Positions 51,332 to 60,169 of a stretch of DNA of 64,000 nucleotides are shown here, one piece after another (the stretch's first letter is position 1; each line of letters begins with the position of its first letter). A model generated the notes under the pieces. The model had not been told where the DNA came from, searched no databases, and was given only the letters and a program-made list of their open reading frames with translations. The stretch is taken from NCBI RefSeq assembly GCF_002953715.1, contig NZ_CP025012.1, positions 4,761,001 to 4,825,000 on the forward strand, written 5' to 3'. The translations under genes and the position numbers were made by a program. The stretch comes from Rhizobium leguminosarum. GTDB taxonomy: Bacteria; Pseudomonadota; Alphaproteobacteria; Rhizobiales; Rhizobiaceae.

Positions 51332-53179
51332 ATGAACGCTGTGCAGCCGATCACCCACGCATCATCCGCGATAGACGCCCATCGGGTCGGGCTACGCGAC
51401 CTGCTGACGCGTCTCTGGCCTGTTGTCATCGCCTATAGCGTCATCCTTGCCGCCGCCATCCTCATCACCAAGCTTTCCGCTGCGACCGATTACGTCGGCC
51501 CCGACAATGACGACGGAATGCGTCTCGTCGAAGTTCGCGATTTTCTGGCTGGGCAGGGCTGGTTCGATCTGATGCAATACCGTCTCGGCCTCGATGTCGG
51601 CACGCTGATGCACTGGTCGCGGCTGATCGACCTGCCGATCGCCTCGCTGATCTGGTTCTTCGGCCTGTTTGCATCCCATGAGACGGCCGAGGCGCTGGCG
51701 CTCGCTGTCTGGCCGGTATCGCTCATCCTGCCCGCCATGCTCGCCATGGCGGTTGCCGGTCGGCGCATCGGCGGTGTTGCCGCCATGCACATCAGTCTCG
51801 GCTTGACCGGTCTTGCGATCTACACCGGAAACCGTTTCGCGCCGGGTGCCATCGATCATCACAATGCGCAGCTGGCTTTGGTCGCGACGATGATCGCGAT
51901 GCTGCTGGATCCAGAGCGTCGTGCCTGGAGCTATGCCGTCGCCGGCATCGCGGCAGCGGTTGCCATCGCCATCGGCGCCGAGACGACACCTTTCGTCGCC
52001 GCCGTCTGCCTGACCATTGCCCTGCTCTGGGCATGGGAGGGTGAAGATTTCGCTGCCGCCGCGAGGACCTTCGGGCTGGCGCTGGCGATTGCGATCAGCA
52101 TCCTCTTCTTCGCAACAGTGCCGCCCCGGCTTTATTCGATGGTCACCTGCGACAATCTCTCGCTCGGCTATTACAGCCTGGCGGCGATCGGTGGCGGGTT
52201 GTTGTTGTTTTCGGCGGTTTTTGCCAGCCACCTGCGCCGGCCCCTGCGCTTTGCCGCGCTCGCCGTCGTCGGCGCCGGTGTTTTCGGTTCGGCGATCGTG
52301 ATCGCACCGCAATGCCTGAGCGATCCGCTGGCCAGTCTCGATCCGATGCTGGTCGAGCTCTGGCTGAGGAATGTATCGGAAGCGCAGTCGGTTTTCGTTC
52401 TCGGGCGCACCGATCCCTTCTCGATCGGTGGCTTCTATGCCGCCGGCCTGTTTGGTATCGCCGTCTGCATCTTCCGCATCGTTCAGCGTGACCGCGTGCA
52501 GATCCACCTGATCCTGCTCTTCCTGCTGATGACGAGCTGGGCAATCGCACTGGTCCAGGTGCGCGGTTCCACCTTCTCGAACCTGATCTCGATCCTGCCG
52601 CTTGCCCTGCTGATCATCGATATCAAGCGTATCTCCAACGGCGACAGCGAGAATGTCGCCGCCGCCTTCATCTATATCGTGACCGTGCTCGCCAGTGCTC
52701 CGGCCGCCTGGGCCGTTGGTGGCGGGCTTATCTCGCTGCAAATGGAGAATGCTGCCCAGAAGAAGGCAGCGAAGCCGGCAAAGGAAATTTCCTGCACATC
52801 GCAGGCGGCGCTGGCGCCGCTCGCCGGGCTTCCGGCCGGACTGGTCTCCGCCCCGTCGGAAATGGGGGTGCCGATCCTCCGCTTCACGCAGAACCGGGTT
52901 CTCTCCGCGCCCTATCATCGCAATCAGGGCGGCATGCTGACGGAACTGCATATCGGCATGGCGGAGCCGCAGGAGGCGGAAGCCTTCCTCAAGGGGACTG
53001 GCGTGATGGCGCTTGCCTTCTGCCCCGGCGATCTGCAGACACGCGAGATCGCCAAGCTGAAGCCGGATGGGCTCTATGCGCAGCTCGGCAAGGGGAATAT
53101 CCCGCCCTATCTGGAACCGCTTCCGAAGGCGGCGGACGTGGGCGTGCAATTCTTTCGCTATCGGCCAGCAACGAATTGA
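51332..53179 (+). CDS. Multi-pass GT-C-fold glycosyltransferase, STT3/AglB-like
   Basis: 615 residues with 11-13 membrane helices in the first ~480 residues and a soluble C-terminal domain. The first periplasmic loop has DNDDGMRLVEVRDF (acidic motif of GT-C enzymes) and the second a HWSRLID. GAIDHHNAQLAL resembles the DHH of STT3/AglB transferases. It would transfer a sugar from a polyprenyl carrier to a protein or glycan outside the membrane. The divergent gtrA/gtrB-like genes support this. The STT3 C-terminal WWDYG motif was not seen, so it is a distant member. Confidence 0.65.
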   Translation: MNAVQPITHASSAIDAHRVGLRDLLTRLWPVVIAYSVILAAAILITKLSAATDYVGPDNDDGMRLVEVRDFLAGQGWFDLMQYRLGLDVGTLMHWSRLIDLPIASLIWFFGLFASHETAEALALAVWPVSLILPAMLAMAVAGRRIGGVAAMHISLGLTGLAIYTGNRFAPGAIDHHNAQLALVATMIAMLLDPERRAWSYAVAGIAAAVAIAIGAETTPFVAAVCLTIALLWAWEGEDFAAAARTFGLALAIAISILFFATVPPRLYSMVTCDNLSLGYYSLAAIGGGLLLFSAVFASHLRRPLRFAALAVVGAGVFGSAIVIAPQCLSDPLASLDPMLVELWLRNVSEAQSVFVLGRTDPFSIGGFYAAGLFGIAVCIFRIVQRDRVQIHLILLFLLMTSWAIALVQVRGSTFSNLISILPLALLIIDIKRISNGDSENVAAAFIYIVTVLASAPAAWAVGGGLISLQMENAAQKKAAKPAKEISCTSQAALAPLAGLPAGLVSAPSEMGVPILRFTQNRVLSAPYHRNQGGMLTELHIGMAEPQEAEAFLKGTGVMALAFCPGDLQTREIAKLKPDGLYAQLGKGNIPPYLEPLPKAADVGVQFFRYRPATN

Positions 53180-53306
53180 CGCCGGCCAATTTCAGGATGG
53201 AATAAAGCATGTCGAGCAAAACTGTGCAGCGGTTTGGCGATAACGACATACGTTTGAGATAGAGGCCTCAAGCGCGAGGAGCGATCTGAAAGATCGCGAC
53301 GCGCTT

Positions 53307-53552
53307 TCAGTGCGAGACACGCGTGGCGCGACGAAGGCGCTGATTGGCATAGAGCCCGATCACGAAGAGCATAAGGCCGCCATTATAGCCGAGCACGGCA
53401 TAGACGAATGCCAGAAGGGACACCGGGCCGGGCGAGGTTATCGCCGCCAGCGCGAATGTCATTCCGATCAACGCGGCGACCAACGCGATCACGCCAGCCG
53501 ACCGCATTTGCCCGGCGCTGATGCCCAATGCTGCTGCTGTGAGAATAATCAT
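53307..53552 (-). CDS. Small membrane protein, hypothetical
   Basis: 81 residues from the ATG at 53552 (AAGG seven bases upstream). Two or three hydrophobic segments (IILTAAALGI, ALVAALIGMTFALAAI, LMLFVIGLYA) and a basic C-terminus (NQRLRRATRVSH) indicate an inner-membrane protein with cytoplasmic tail. No family was recognised. Confidence 0.55.
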   Translation of the reverse strand: MIILTAAALGISAGQMRSAGVIALVAALIGMTFALAAITSPGPVSLLAFVYAVLGYNGGLMLFVIGLYANQRLRRATRVSH

Positions 53553-53893
53553 TTCAGCACCTTCCCAGAGATAACGAGGGGAAGCATAGGAAGCGCCAAC
53601 TAACAAAGATTTACCGGCGGTCCTCGCCGAAAAGCCTTTGTATTGCGGTGGTTAGCAATCCCTTTCGGATAAAACGCATATTCTAACTATCCGTTCCGTG
53701 ACAAAACAGATTTACTCGATTTTGTTGTTAGTTCGTCCGGCTGCAACGAGTGCATGTGCAGGATGCCAGGAGATGAGCGCTCTTGATGCAAGGGCGACGA
53801 ACCCCTCCCACAACGATTTCAACGGCTGGGAAAACCGATCCCAAAGCCCGTGCCACCCTTCCTGTTTCCAGCGGATGGACATAGAAAGAGGGG
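53553..53893. other. Gene-free region upstream of xseA
   Basis: About 340 bp, less GC-rich than the surroundings. No convincing gene was found on either strand; it should hold the promoters of xseA and the small membrane-protein gene. Confidence 0.5.
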
Positions 53894-55474
53894 ATGAGCA
53901 ACGTCTTCGACGGCGATTCGCCGACCAACCTTGCCGAATATTCGGTTTCGGAACTTTCCGGCTCGATCAAGCGCACCGTCGAAACCGCCTTCGACCAGGT
54001 TCGCGTGCGCGGCGAGATCTCCGGTTACCGCGGGCCGCACTCCTCGGGCCATGCCTATTTCGCGCTGAAGGACGATCGCGCCCGCATCGATGCGGTCATC
54101 TGGAAGGGCACCTTCTCGCGGCTGAAGTTCCGCCCGGAAGAGGGCATGGAGGTCATCGCCACCGGCAAGGTCACCACCTTTCCGGGCTCCTCGAAATATC
54201 AGATCGTCATCGAGACGCTGGAGCCGGCCGGCGCCGGTGCGCTGATGGCGCTGATCGAAGAGCGCAAGCGCAAGCTCGGCGCCGAGGGCCTGTTCGATGC
54301 CGCCCGCAAGAGGCGGCTGCCCTTCATGCCGAGCGTCATCGGCGTCGTCACCTCGCCGACCGGCGCCGTGATCCGCGATATCCTTCACCGCATCTCCGAT
54401 CGTTTCCCCGTGCATGTCCTCGTCTGGCCGGTGAAGGTTCAGGGTGAGGGGTCCGGTGAGGAGGTGGCGAACGCCATCCGCGGCTTCAACGCGCTGGAGC
54501 CGGCCGGCGCCATTCCGCGCCCGGACGTGCTGATCGTCGCGCGCGGTGGCGGCAGCCTGGAAGATCTCTGGAGCTTCAACGACGAAATCGTCGTGCGTGC
54601 TGCGGCCGAAAGCGCAATACCGCTGATCTCGGCCGTCGGTCATGAGACCGACTGGACGCTGATCGATTATGCCGCCGATGTCCGTGCTCCGACGCCGACA
54701 GGGGCTGCCGAAATGGCGGTGCCCGTCAAGGCGGAGCTCGAGGCGCAGGCCGCCGCTCTTGCCGCGCGCCTGCAGGGCTGCATGAACCGGCAGATGGATC
54801 AGCGCCGCCAGTCGGTGCGCGCGCTGATGCGGGCATTGCCGTCGCTCGATCAGCTTCTTGCCTTGCCGCGCCACCGTTTCGACGAGGCGGCGACCGGCCT
54901 CGGCCGCGGGCTGGAGCTCAACACCATCAACAAGCGCCGCGGCTTCGAGCGCGCCGGCTCGCATCTGCGCCCCGATCTGCTGTCCGGCCGCATCGCCGAG
55001 CGCCGCCAGACGCTGAACGAGCGCATGGCCCGGGCCGAACGCACGGTCGAGCGGTTGATCGACCGCTCGAAATCACGCGTTGACCGCGCCGAAGCAATCC
55101 TCGCCTCGCTGCCTGCCCGGTTGAAGACCCAGACCGACCGCGGTCGCGAACGCCTTGGCAATCTTTCGCGCCATGCCGATACGGCGATCCGCCACCAGCT
55201 GACCCGTGCGCGCGCCGAGCTTTCTTCGCAGGACCGCGTGCTGCAGTCGCTCTCCTATAAGAATGTGCTGAAGCGCGGCTACGCCGTCATTCGCGACGAG
55301 GATAACAGGCCGGTCTCGCAGGCTGCTCAACTCTCCGCCGGCATGGGCATCGCCATCGAATTCGCCGACGGTCGTGTCGGCGCCATGACCACGGAAGGTG
55401 GCGCACCGCCGGCCGGTGCCAAGAAGCGCAGCGTAAAATCCGCAGAGCCACCGAAGCAGGGAAGCCTGTTCTGA
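53894..55474 (+). CDS. xseA: Exodeoxyribonuclease VII large subunit
   Basis: 526 residues. The N-terminal OB-fold (SVSELSGSIKRTVETAFDQVRVRGEISGY) binds DNA; the catalytic region has VIGVVTSPTGAVIRDILHRI, DVLIVARGGGSLEDLWSFNDE and SAVGHETDWTLIDYAADVRAPTPTGAAE, followed by a long coiled coil (~280-440). With XseB it degrades single-stranded DNA. It is followed 2 bp later by the quinone reductase gene. Confidence 0.96.
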   Translation: MSNVFDGDSPTNLAEYSVSELSGSIKRTVETAFDQVRVRGEISGYRGPHSSGHAYFALKDDRARIDAVIWKGTFSRLKFRPEEGMEVIATGKVTTFPGSSKYQIVIETLEPAGAGALMALIEERKRKLGAEGLFDAARKRRLPFMPSVIGVVTSPTGAVIRDILHRISDRFPVHVLVWPVKVQGEGSGEEVANAIRGFNALEPAGAIPRPDVLIVARGGGSLEDLWSFNDEIVVRAAAESAIPLISAVGHETDWTLIDYAADVRAPTPTGAAEMAVPVKAELEAQAAALAARLQGCMNRQMDQRRQSVRALMRALPSLDQLLALPRHRFDEAATGLGRGLELNTINKRRGFERAGSHLRPDLLSGRIAERRQTLNERMARAERTVERLIDRSKSRVDRAEAILASLPARLKTQTDRGRERLGNLSRHADTAIRHQLTRARAELSSQDRVLQSLSYKNVLKRGYAVIRDEDNRPVSQAAQLSAGMGIAIEFADGRVGAMTTEGGAPPAGAKKRSVKSAEPPKQGSLF

Positions 55475-55476
55475 CA

Positions 55477-56070
55477 ATGCGGATCCTGCTGGTGCTTGCC
55501 CATCCGTTGCCGGAAAGTTTTGCCACCTCGGTGGCGCGGACGGCCCGCGACGCGCTAGAAGCCTCCGGCCATGTCGTCGATCTGCTCGATCTCTACCGAG
55601 AAGATTTCGATCCGCGTCTTTCGAAGGCCGAGCGCAGCGGCTATTTCGATGTGCCCTATGACACCTCAGCCGTCGCCGATATCGTTGTCCGCCTGAAGGC
55701 GGCCGACGGCCTGATCCTCGTCTTTCCGCAATGGTGGTTCAATTTCCCCGCCATCCTCAAGGGTTTTTTCGATCGTGTCTTCGCCCCCGGGGTCGCCTTC
55801 AGCCATGACGCCGCCGGCGGCCGTATCGTGCCGCAGCTTACCAATATCAGGCTGCTCTATGCGCTGACGACGACGGGCTCGCCGTGGTGGCTGGTGCGTC
55901 TCTATATGGGCGATCCGGTGCGCCGGCTCTTGAAGCGCGGCATCGCCGCCTTCTGCTCGAAGCGGCTGCATTTCAAGATGCTCAGCCTGCACGACATGGA
56001 CCGCGCCACCGATGCAAAGCGGAAGCTGCATCTCGATCGCGTGCGCAAGCTGCTATCGGCAATTCGATAG
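55477..56070 (+). CDS. NAD(P)H:quinone oxidoreductase-like flavoprotein (MdaB/KefF type)
   Basis: 197 residues of flavodoxin-like fold. The N-terminus RILLVLAHPLPESF binds FMN/FAD phosphate, FPQWWFNFPAILKGFFDRVFAPG is the family signature, and TTTGSPWWL lies by the active site. It probably reduces quinones by two electrons, protecting from redox cycling. The coupling to xseA (2-bp gap) and the convergent MarR gene suggest no dedicated promoter. Confidence 0.88.
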   Translation: MRILLVLAHPLPESFATSVARTARDALEASGHVVDLLDLYREDFDPRLSKAERSGYFDVPYDTSAVADIVVRLKAADGLILVFPQWWFNFPAILKGFFDRVFAPGVAFSHDAAGGRIVPQLTNIRLLYALTTTGSPWWLVRLYMGDPVRRLLKRGIAAFCSKRLHFKMLSLHDMDRATDAKRKLHLDRVRKLLSAIR

Positions 56071-56073
56071 GCG

Positions 56074-56574
56074 CTATTCGAAGTCCGCAAGAAACTTGCG
56101 CAGCAGCCTGTCGAGTTCCGCCTTGTCGGCCGCGCTCAAATTTTTCGACAGCCGGTGCTGATTGACGACATGCGCATCGACGGCGGTCTCCACCGTCGCA
56201 AGCCCTTTTTCCGTCAGCGCGATGAGCACGCTCCTGCGATCCTCCGGATTGAGGATACGTTCGACGTAGCCCGCCTTCTCCAACTGGTCGATGCGGTTCG
56301 TCATCGTGCCGGAACTGACCATGGTCATCTCCAGAAGCTCCCCCGGCGAAAGCCGGTGGGGGGCGCCGGCGCGGCGCAGCGTCGCCAACACGTCGAAGGC
56401 GGAGGACGAAAGCCCCTGCTTCATGAGCACGGTCTCCACTTCGCGGCCGAGATGGGTACTCAGGCGTTTCAGACGCCCGAGGATGCCCATCGGTTCGACG
56501 TCGAGGTCCGGCCGCTCCCGTCGCCATTGCGCCAGGATCTTGTCGACATGGTCCATCTTGCCGTCTTCGCTCAT
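56074..56574 (-). CDS. MarR-family transcriptional regulator
   Basis: 166 residues. A winged helix-turn-helix covers ~50-130: SSSAFDVLATLRRAG, SPGELLEMTMVSSGTMTNRIDQLEKAGYVERI and the wing EDRRSVLIALTEKG. Long N- and C-terminal helices dimerise it. It diverges from a DMT exporter gene, with a perfect 20-bp palindrome between, so it probably represses itself and the exporter until a ligand binds. Confidence 0.92.
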   Translation of the reverse strand: MSEDGKMDHVDKILAQWRRERPDLDVEPMGILGRLKRLSTHLGREVETVLMKQGLSSSAFDVLATLRRAGAPHRLSPGELLEMTMVSSGTMTNRIDQLEKAGYVERILNPEDRRSVLIALTEKGLATVETAVDAHVVNQHRLSKNLSAADKAELDRLLRKFLADFE

Positions 56575-56593
56575 GCTCCATCGATATCATTCA

Positions 56594-56613
56594 TTATCTT
56601 GACGTCAAGATAA
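56594..56613. promoter_or_regulatory. Palindromic operator between the MarR and exporter genes
   Basis: TTATCTTGAC at 56594-56603 and its exact reverse complement at 56604-56613 form a perfect 20-bp palindrome. The half-site TATCTTGA recurs at about 56633-56640 before the exporter start. Confidence 0.75.
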
Positions 56614-56655
56614 AAAGGCGTAGAATGAATTTATCTTGAAATAGAGATTCTTGAT

Positions 56656-57567
56656 ATGAAGACAAATTCCCGTTACGCCGCCGATCTTGCGGCAACCGCG
56701 CTTGCACCCGCCGTCTGGGGCAGCACCTATATCGTCACCACCTCTTTCCTGCCGGCCGGATATCCGCTGACGGTGGCGATGCTGCGCGCCTTGCCGGCCG
56801 GTTTACTGCTTCTCTTCCTGGTTAGAAAGCTGCCTTTCGGCATCTGGTGGGCAAGGGCTTTCGTTCTCGGCGCGCTTAACTTCTCGTTCTTCTGGGCGAT
56901 GCTCTTCGTCTCGGCCTACAGGCTGCCAGGCGGCGTTGCCGCAACGGTCGGCGCCGTGCAGCCGCTGATCGTTATCGCTTTGTCGCAGCTTTTTCTCGGC
57001 AAGCCGGTCCGGCCGCTTGCCGTACTGGCCGGTCTCGCCGGCATGGCCGGCGTCGGACTGCTGGTGCTGACGCCGACGGCGGGGCTCGATCCGATAGGTG
57101 TCGCTGCCGGTCTGGCCGGCGCGGTCTCGATGGCGTTCGGCACGGTGCTGACGCGCCGCTGGGCGCCGCCGGTCTCAAACCTCACCTTCACCGCCTGGCA
57201 ATTGACGGCGGGCGGCATGCTGCTGGTGCCTTTTGCCTTTTTCTTGGAACCGGCGCTGCCGATGCCGACCGCCGCAAACATTGCCGGCATTGCCTATCTC
57301 GGGCTGATCGGCGCAGCCTTCACCTATCTGCTCTGGTTCCGTGGCCTGGCGCGCATCGAGCCCTCGGCGGTTGCCTCGCTTGGCTTCCTTAGCCCGCTGG
57401 TCGCGACCCTGCTCGGCTGGCTGGCGCTCGGCCAGAGCCTGACGCCGGTGCAGATCGGCGGTTTCGCTATGGTGCTTGCCAGTGTCTGGCTCAGTCAGCG
57501 CACGATGATGCCGGTCAGGCCCATTCGCCCTGCCGCATCACCGGAACCCGCGAACCATCCGGCTTGA
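56656..57567 (+). CDS. EamA/DMT family transporter
   Basis: 303 residues with ten hydrophobic segments and the internal repeat. LAPAVWGSTYIVTT near the start and FTYLLWFRGLARIEPSAVASLGFLSPLVATLLGW in the second half are EamA (YdcZ/PecM-like) hallmarks. It probably exports a small metabolite or toxic compound recognised by the divergent MarR protein. The last 53 bp overlap the 3' end of the convergent aminopeptidase gene. Confidence 0.9.
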   Translation: MKTNSRYAADLAATALAPAVWGSTYIVTTSFLPAGYPLTVAMLRALPAGLLLLFLVRKLPFGIWWARAFVLGALNFSFFWAMLFVSAYRLPGGVAATVGAVQPLIVIALSQLFLGKPVRPLAVLAGLAGMAGVGLLVLTPTAGLDPIGVAAGLAGAVSMAFGTVLTRRWAPPVSNLTFTAWQLTAGGMLLVPFAFFLEPALPMPTAANIAGIAYLGLIGAAFTYLLWFRGLARIEPSAVASLGFLSPLVATLLGWLALGQSLTPVQIGGFAMVLASVWLSQRTMMPVRPIRPAASPEPANHPA

Positions 57568-58768
57568 TGCCGTCGATATCGACCTTGTCGGAGCCGATCA
57601 TCCAGTCGATATGGATCAGGCTGGAATTGCCGCCCTGCGCCTTGATCTGCTCCTGGCTCAGTGTTGCGCCATCGAGGAAACATTTGGAATAGCACTGGCC
57701 GAGCGCGATGTGGCACGAGGCGTTTTCGTCGAACAGCGTGTTGTAGAACAGGATGCCGCTGGCCGAGATCGGTGAGGAATGCGGCACCAGCGCCACTTCG
57801 CCGAGCCGGCGCGCGCCCTCGTCGGTATCGAGCACCTTGTTCAAGACCTCTTCCCCGCGCGAGGCCTTGGCCTCGACAATGCGCCCGCCCTCGAAACGCA
57901 CCTGGATATTGTCGATCAGCGTGCCCTGGTGCGAAAGCGGCTTGGTGCTCGACACATGGCCTTCGACACGCAGCGCATGCGGCGTGGTGAACACTTCTTC
58001 GGTCGGGATGTTCGGATTGCAGGTAACGCCGTTCTTGGCGGTGGACGCGCCGCCATGCCATTCATGCCCGTCGGCAAGGCCGATCGTCAGGTCGGTGCCC
58101 GGTCCCTTGAAATGCAGCGAGGCGAAGCGCTCGCCGTTCAGCCAGGCGGAGCGCTTGCCAAGATTGGCATTGTGCTCGGTCCAGGCGGCGACGGGATCGC
58201 TGACATCGACGCGCGAGGCGGCAAAGATCGCCTTGGCGAGCTTGGCGATCGCGATCGGCTCCGGATCGTCGGGAAAGACCACCTTGGCCCAGGATGGGTT
58301 CGGATAGGAGACGATGTTCCAGTTGATGTCGAAATTCGAGATTTTTTCCAGCGCCGGCTTGTAGGCGGTGGAGTTGGCGCGATTGGCGCGGCCGACCTTG
58401 CCGGCATCCTGCTCGGACAGCAACATCGGATTGTCGCCGGCGACCGCAAGCCGGGCCGCCCCGTTGGCATAGGCTTTGGCCATGCCCTCGTAGAGCCAGC
58501 CGGAGGCGCGGTCGAAGCTCTCGTCGCTGCCATACTGATAGCGCGCCAGCGTCGTTTCCTCGTCGGAATAGAAGGCAGAGACCAGCCCGGCGCCGGCCTG
58601 ATAGGCGTGTTTGGTGATCAGGCGAACCAGCGGCAGCGCCACGACAGGCGCGGTGATCACCAGGTCCTGACCTTTTTGCAGCTGCAGCCCGACCTTGATG
58701 GCGACTTCCGCAAGCTTTTCCAGCTTGACGGGATCAATTGTGTTCTGGCTCTGGGGCATGAAAGTCAT
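57515..58768 (-). CDS. Aminopeptidase T family (M29) metallopeptidase
   Basis: 417 residues of the M29 family (AmpS/AmpT/PepS). Metal-binding Glu/His residues lie in NIPTEEVFTTPHALRVEG, in HSSPISASG and LGQCYSKCF, and in HIDWMIGSDKVDIDG, the typical C-terminal pattern. The enzymes are dimeric two-metal aminopeptidases of the cytoplasm with broad specificity. The start at 58768 has AGGTTGAACC upstream; an ATG three codons in is a minor alternative. Confidence 0.94.
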   Translation of the reverse strand: MTFMPQSQNTIDPVKLEKLAEVAIKVGLQLQKGQDLVITAPVVALPLVRLITKHAYQAGAGLVSAFYSDEETTLARYQYGSDESFDRASGWLYEGMAKAYANGAARLAVAGDNPMLLSEQDAGKVGRANRANSTAYKPALEKISNFDINWNIVSYPNPSWAKVVFPDDPEPIAIAKLAKAIFAASRVDVSDPVAAWTEHNANLGKRSAWLNGERFASLHFKGPGTDLTIGLADGHEWHGGASTAKNGVTCNPNIPTEEVFTTPHALRVEGHVSSTKPLSHQGTLIDNIQVRFEGGRIVEAKASRGEEVLNKVLDTDEGARRLGEVALVPHSSPISASGILFYNTLFDENASCHIALGQCYSKCFLDGATLSQEQIKAQGGNSSLIHIDWMIGSDKVDIDGIKPDGSRVPVMRQGEWA

Positions 58769-58894
58769 GGTTCAACCTGCCTTCTGTCATCGACGGTGCG
58801 AGGCCGGAAGACTTAGACCCGTTTGCGGCGAAAATGAAGCGTATCGCCGCCGAATTGCAAGCGGCCGGATATATGTCCGGCCGCCGGGCGCGCT

Positions 58895-59578
58895 TCAGGC
58901 GGCGACAGGTTGCCTGAGCAGGATCGAGTTATGCTTTTCGAGGAATTCCATCAGCCGCCGCGGGTAGTCCGCGCCGACGGCGGCCTTGACGCTCGCCCGT
59001 TCGGAGAGCGCCTTGCGCCAGTGCGCCACCCGCTCGAGCCCTTCGAAGATGCCGCTGTCGCCGAGCGTCTCGAAGAGATCGAAATACCGAAAGACCGGCG
59101 CGAAGACGGCGTCGACGAGGCTGAAGTCGGTGCCGGCGAAATAAGGCCCATCCGTCAGCACACCCTCGAGCGTCGCGAATTTGGCGATGAGCGCCTTGCG
59201 CTTGGCCTCGAGCTGCACGGCATCCTCAGCCGTCTCGTAACCCCAGAGATCGGAAAGCACGGAGGAGCCGAATTCCATCCAGCCGCGATGGCGGGCACGC
59301 GTCAGCGCGTCTTTCGGATGCAGCGCGACGCCCGGCTGCGTTTCCTCCAGATATTCGCAGATGACGCTGCTTTCGAACAGCACCGCCTCGCTGCCGTCCT
59401 CCTCCTCGATCCGCAGCAGCGGCACCTTGCCGAGCGGCGATATCTTCAGGAACCAGTCCGGCTTGTTGGCAAGATCGATATTGATGCGCTCGAAGGGCAC
59501 GCCCTTTTCGAGCAGCGCGATCGCGGCGCGCTGCACATAGGGGCAGAGATGATGGCTGACGAGGGTAAGCTTGCTCAT
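58895..59578 (-). CDS. Glutathione S-transferase family protein
   Basis: 227 residues. The thioredoxin-like N-domain has HHLCPYVQRAAIALLEKGVPFE (active-site Cys region), PLGKVPLL with the cis-Pro and ESSVICEYLEE; the C-domain is all helical (FAGTDFSLVDAVFAPVFRYFD). It resembles the omega/Yghu-like GSTs that use a catalytic Cys. It diverges from a MarR gene with paired operator-like sites, so it is probably in that regulon. Confidence 0.92.
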   Translation of the reverse strand: MSKLTLVSHHLCPYVQRAAIALLEKGVPFERINIDLANKPDWFLKISPLGKVPLLRIEEEDGSEAVLFESSVICEYLEETQPGVALHPKDALTRARHRGWMEFGSSVLSDLWGYETAEDAVQLEAKRKALIAKFATLEGVLTDGPYFAGTDFSLVDAVFAPVFRYFDLFETLGDSGIFEGLERVAHWRKALSERASVKAAVGADYPRRLMEFLEKHNSILLRQPVAA

Positions 59579-59601
59579 GAGCGCCTCCTTGGCAATGATG
59601 A

Positions 59602-59619
59602 TAGATGTAAGTGCATCTA
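59602..59619. promoter_or_regulatory. Palindromic operator 1, GST/MarR intergenic region
   Basis: TAGATG-TAAGTG-CATCTA, an 18-bp palindrome (arms at 59602-59607 and 59614-59619). It lies 24 bp before the GST start codon. Confidence 0.65.
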
Positions 59620-59644
59620 ATATCGCTTGCGGCGGAATTCAAGA

Positions 59645-59662
59645 TAGATGTAATTGCATTTA
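59645..59662. promoter_or_regulatory. Operator-like site 2, next to the MarR start
   Basis: TAGATGTAATTGCATTTA repeats the sequence of site 1 at most positions. It ends at the first base of the MarR start codon, an ideal place for autorepression. Confidence 0.55.
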
Positions 59663-60106
59663 TGTCCGAAAAAACATCGAATCCAAGCGAAGCGGTCACC
59701 TCTGCCTGGACGAACATCATGCGCGCCCGCGAGCGGCTGCTCGCTGCCATCGAGGCCGATCTGAAAGCGGCCGGCGTGCCGCCGCTTGCCTGGTACGACG
59801 TGCTTTGGGAATTGGCGCGCTCACAAGACGGCAGGCTGCGCCCCTACGAGAATCGAAGAGCGGACATTGCTGGCGCAGTATAATCTTTCCCGGCTGATCG
59901 ATCGGTTGGAAAAAGAGGGCTTGGTCCGGCGCGAGGCCTTCGCTGAAGATGGGCGCGGCCGCTGGGTGGTGATCACAGATGCCGGCCGAAAGCTTCGCGA
60001 GCGCATGTGGACCGTCTATGCCAGATCGATCGAGACCCATATTGGCTGCAAGCTTGCCGAAAACGAGGCGAAGACGATCGCCGGCCTGCTCGACCGCTTC
60101 CTCTAG
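59662..60106 (+). pseudogene. MarR-family regulator with a +1 frameshift
   Basis: The frame from the ATG at 59662 (MSEKTSNPSEAVTSAWTNIM) reads a MarR N-terminus to ARSQDGRLRPYE and then runs into noise. The rest continues in the next frame as IEERTLLAQYNLSRLIDRLEKEGLVRREAF to TIAGLLDRFL. Removing one a from gagaatcg at 59851-59852 joins them into a normal ~147-residue MarR protein. It is either a pseudogene or a sequencing error; the two operators upstream are intact, so the GST may now be derepressed. Confidence 0.8.
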
Positions 60107-60118
60107 ATTCGACAGTAA

Positions 60119-60166
60119 GAGCATGATGTCATCCGAAAACCGCCTACACTTTTCGGCATCATGCTC
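60119..60166. repeat. RIME-type element, half copy (inverted)
   Basis: gagcatgatg..catcatgctc with the inner atccgaaaaccgc..cacttttcgg: only the first palindrome of the unit, in opposite orientation. It lies between the convergent MarR and ybaK genes. Confidence 0.8.
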
Positions 60167-60169
60167 CGA

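Noticed and set aside
51392..53149. 585-codon open frame opposite the GT-C gene
   Set aside because: The plus-strand frame has regular membrane helices; the antisense product is Arg/Asp/Gln/Gly-rich with no fold signal, typical of a GC-rich shadow.
53819..54964. 381-codon open frame opposite xseA
   Set aside because: Shadow of a certain gene.
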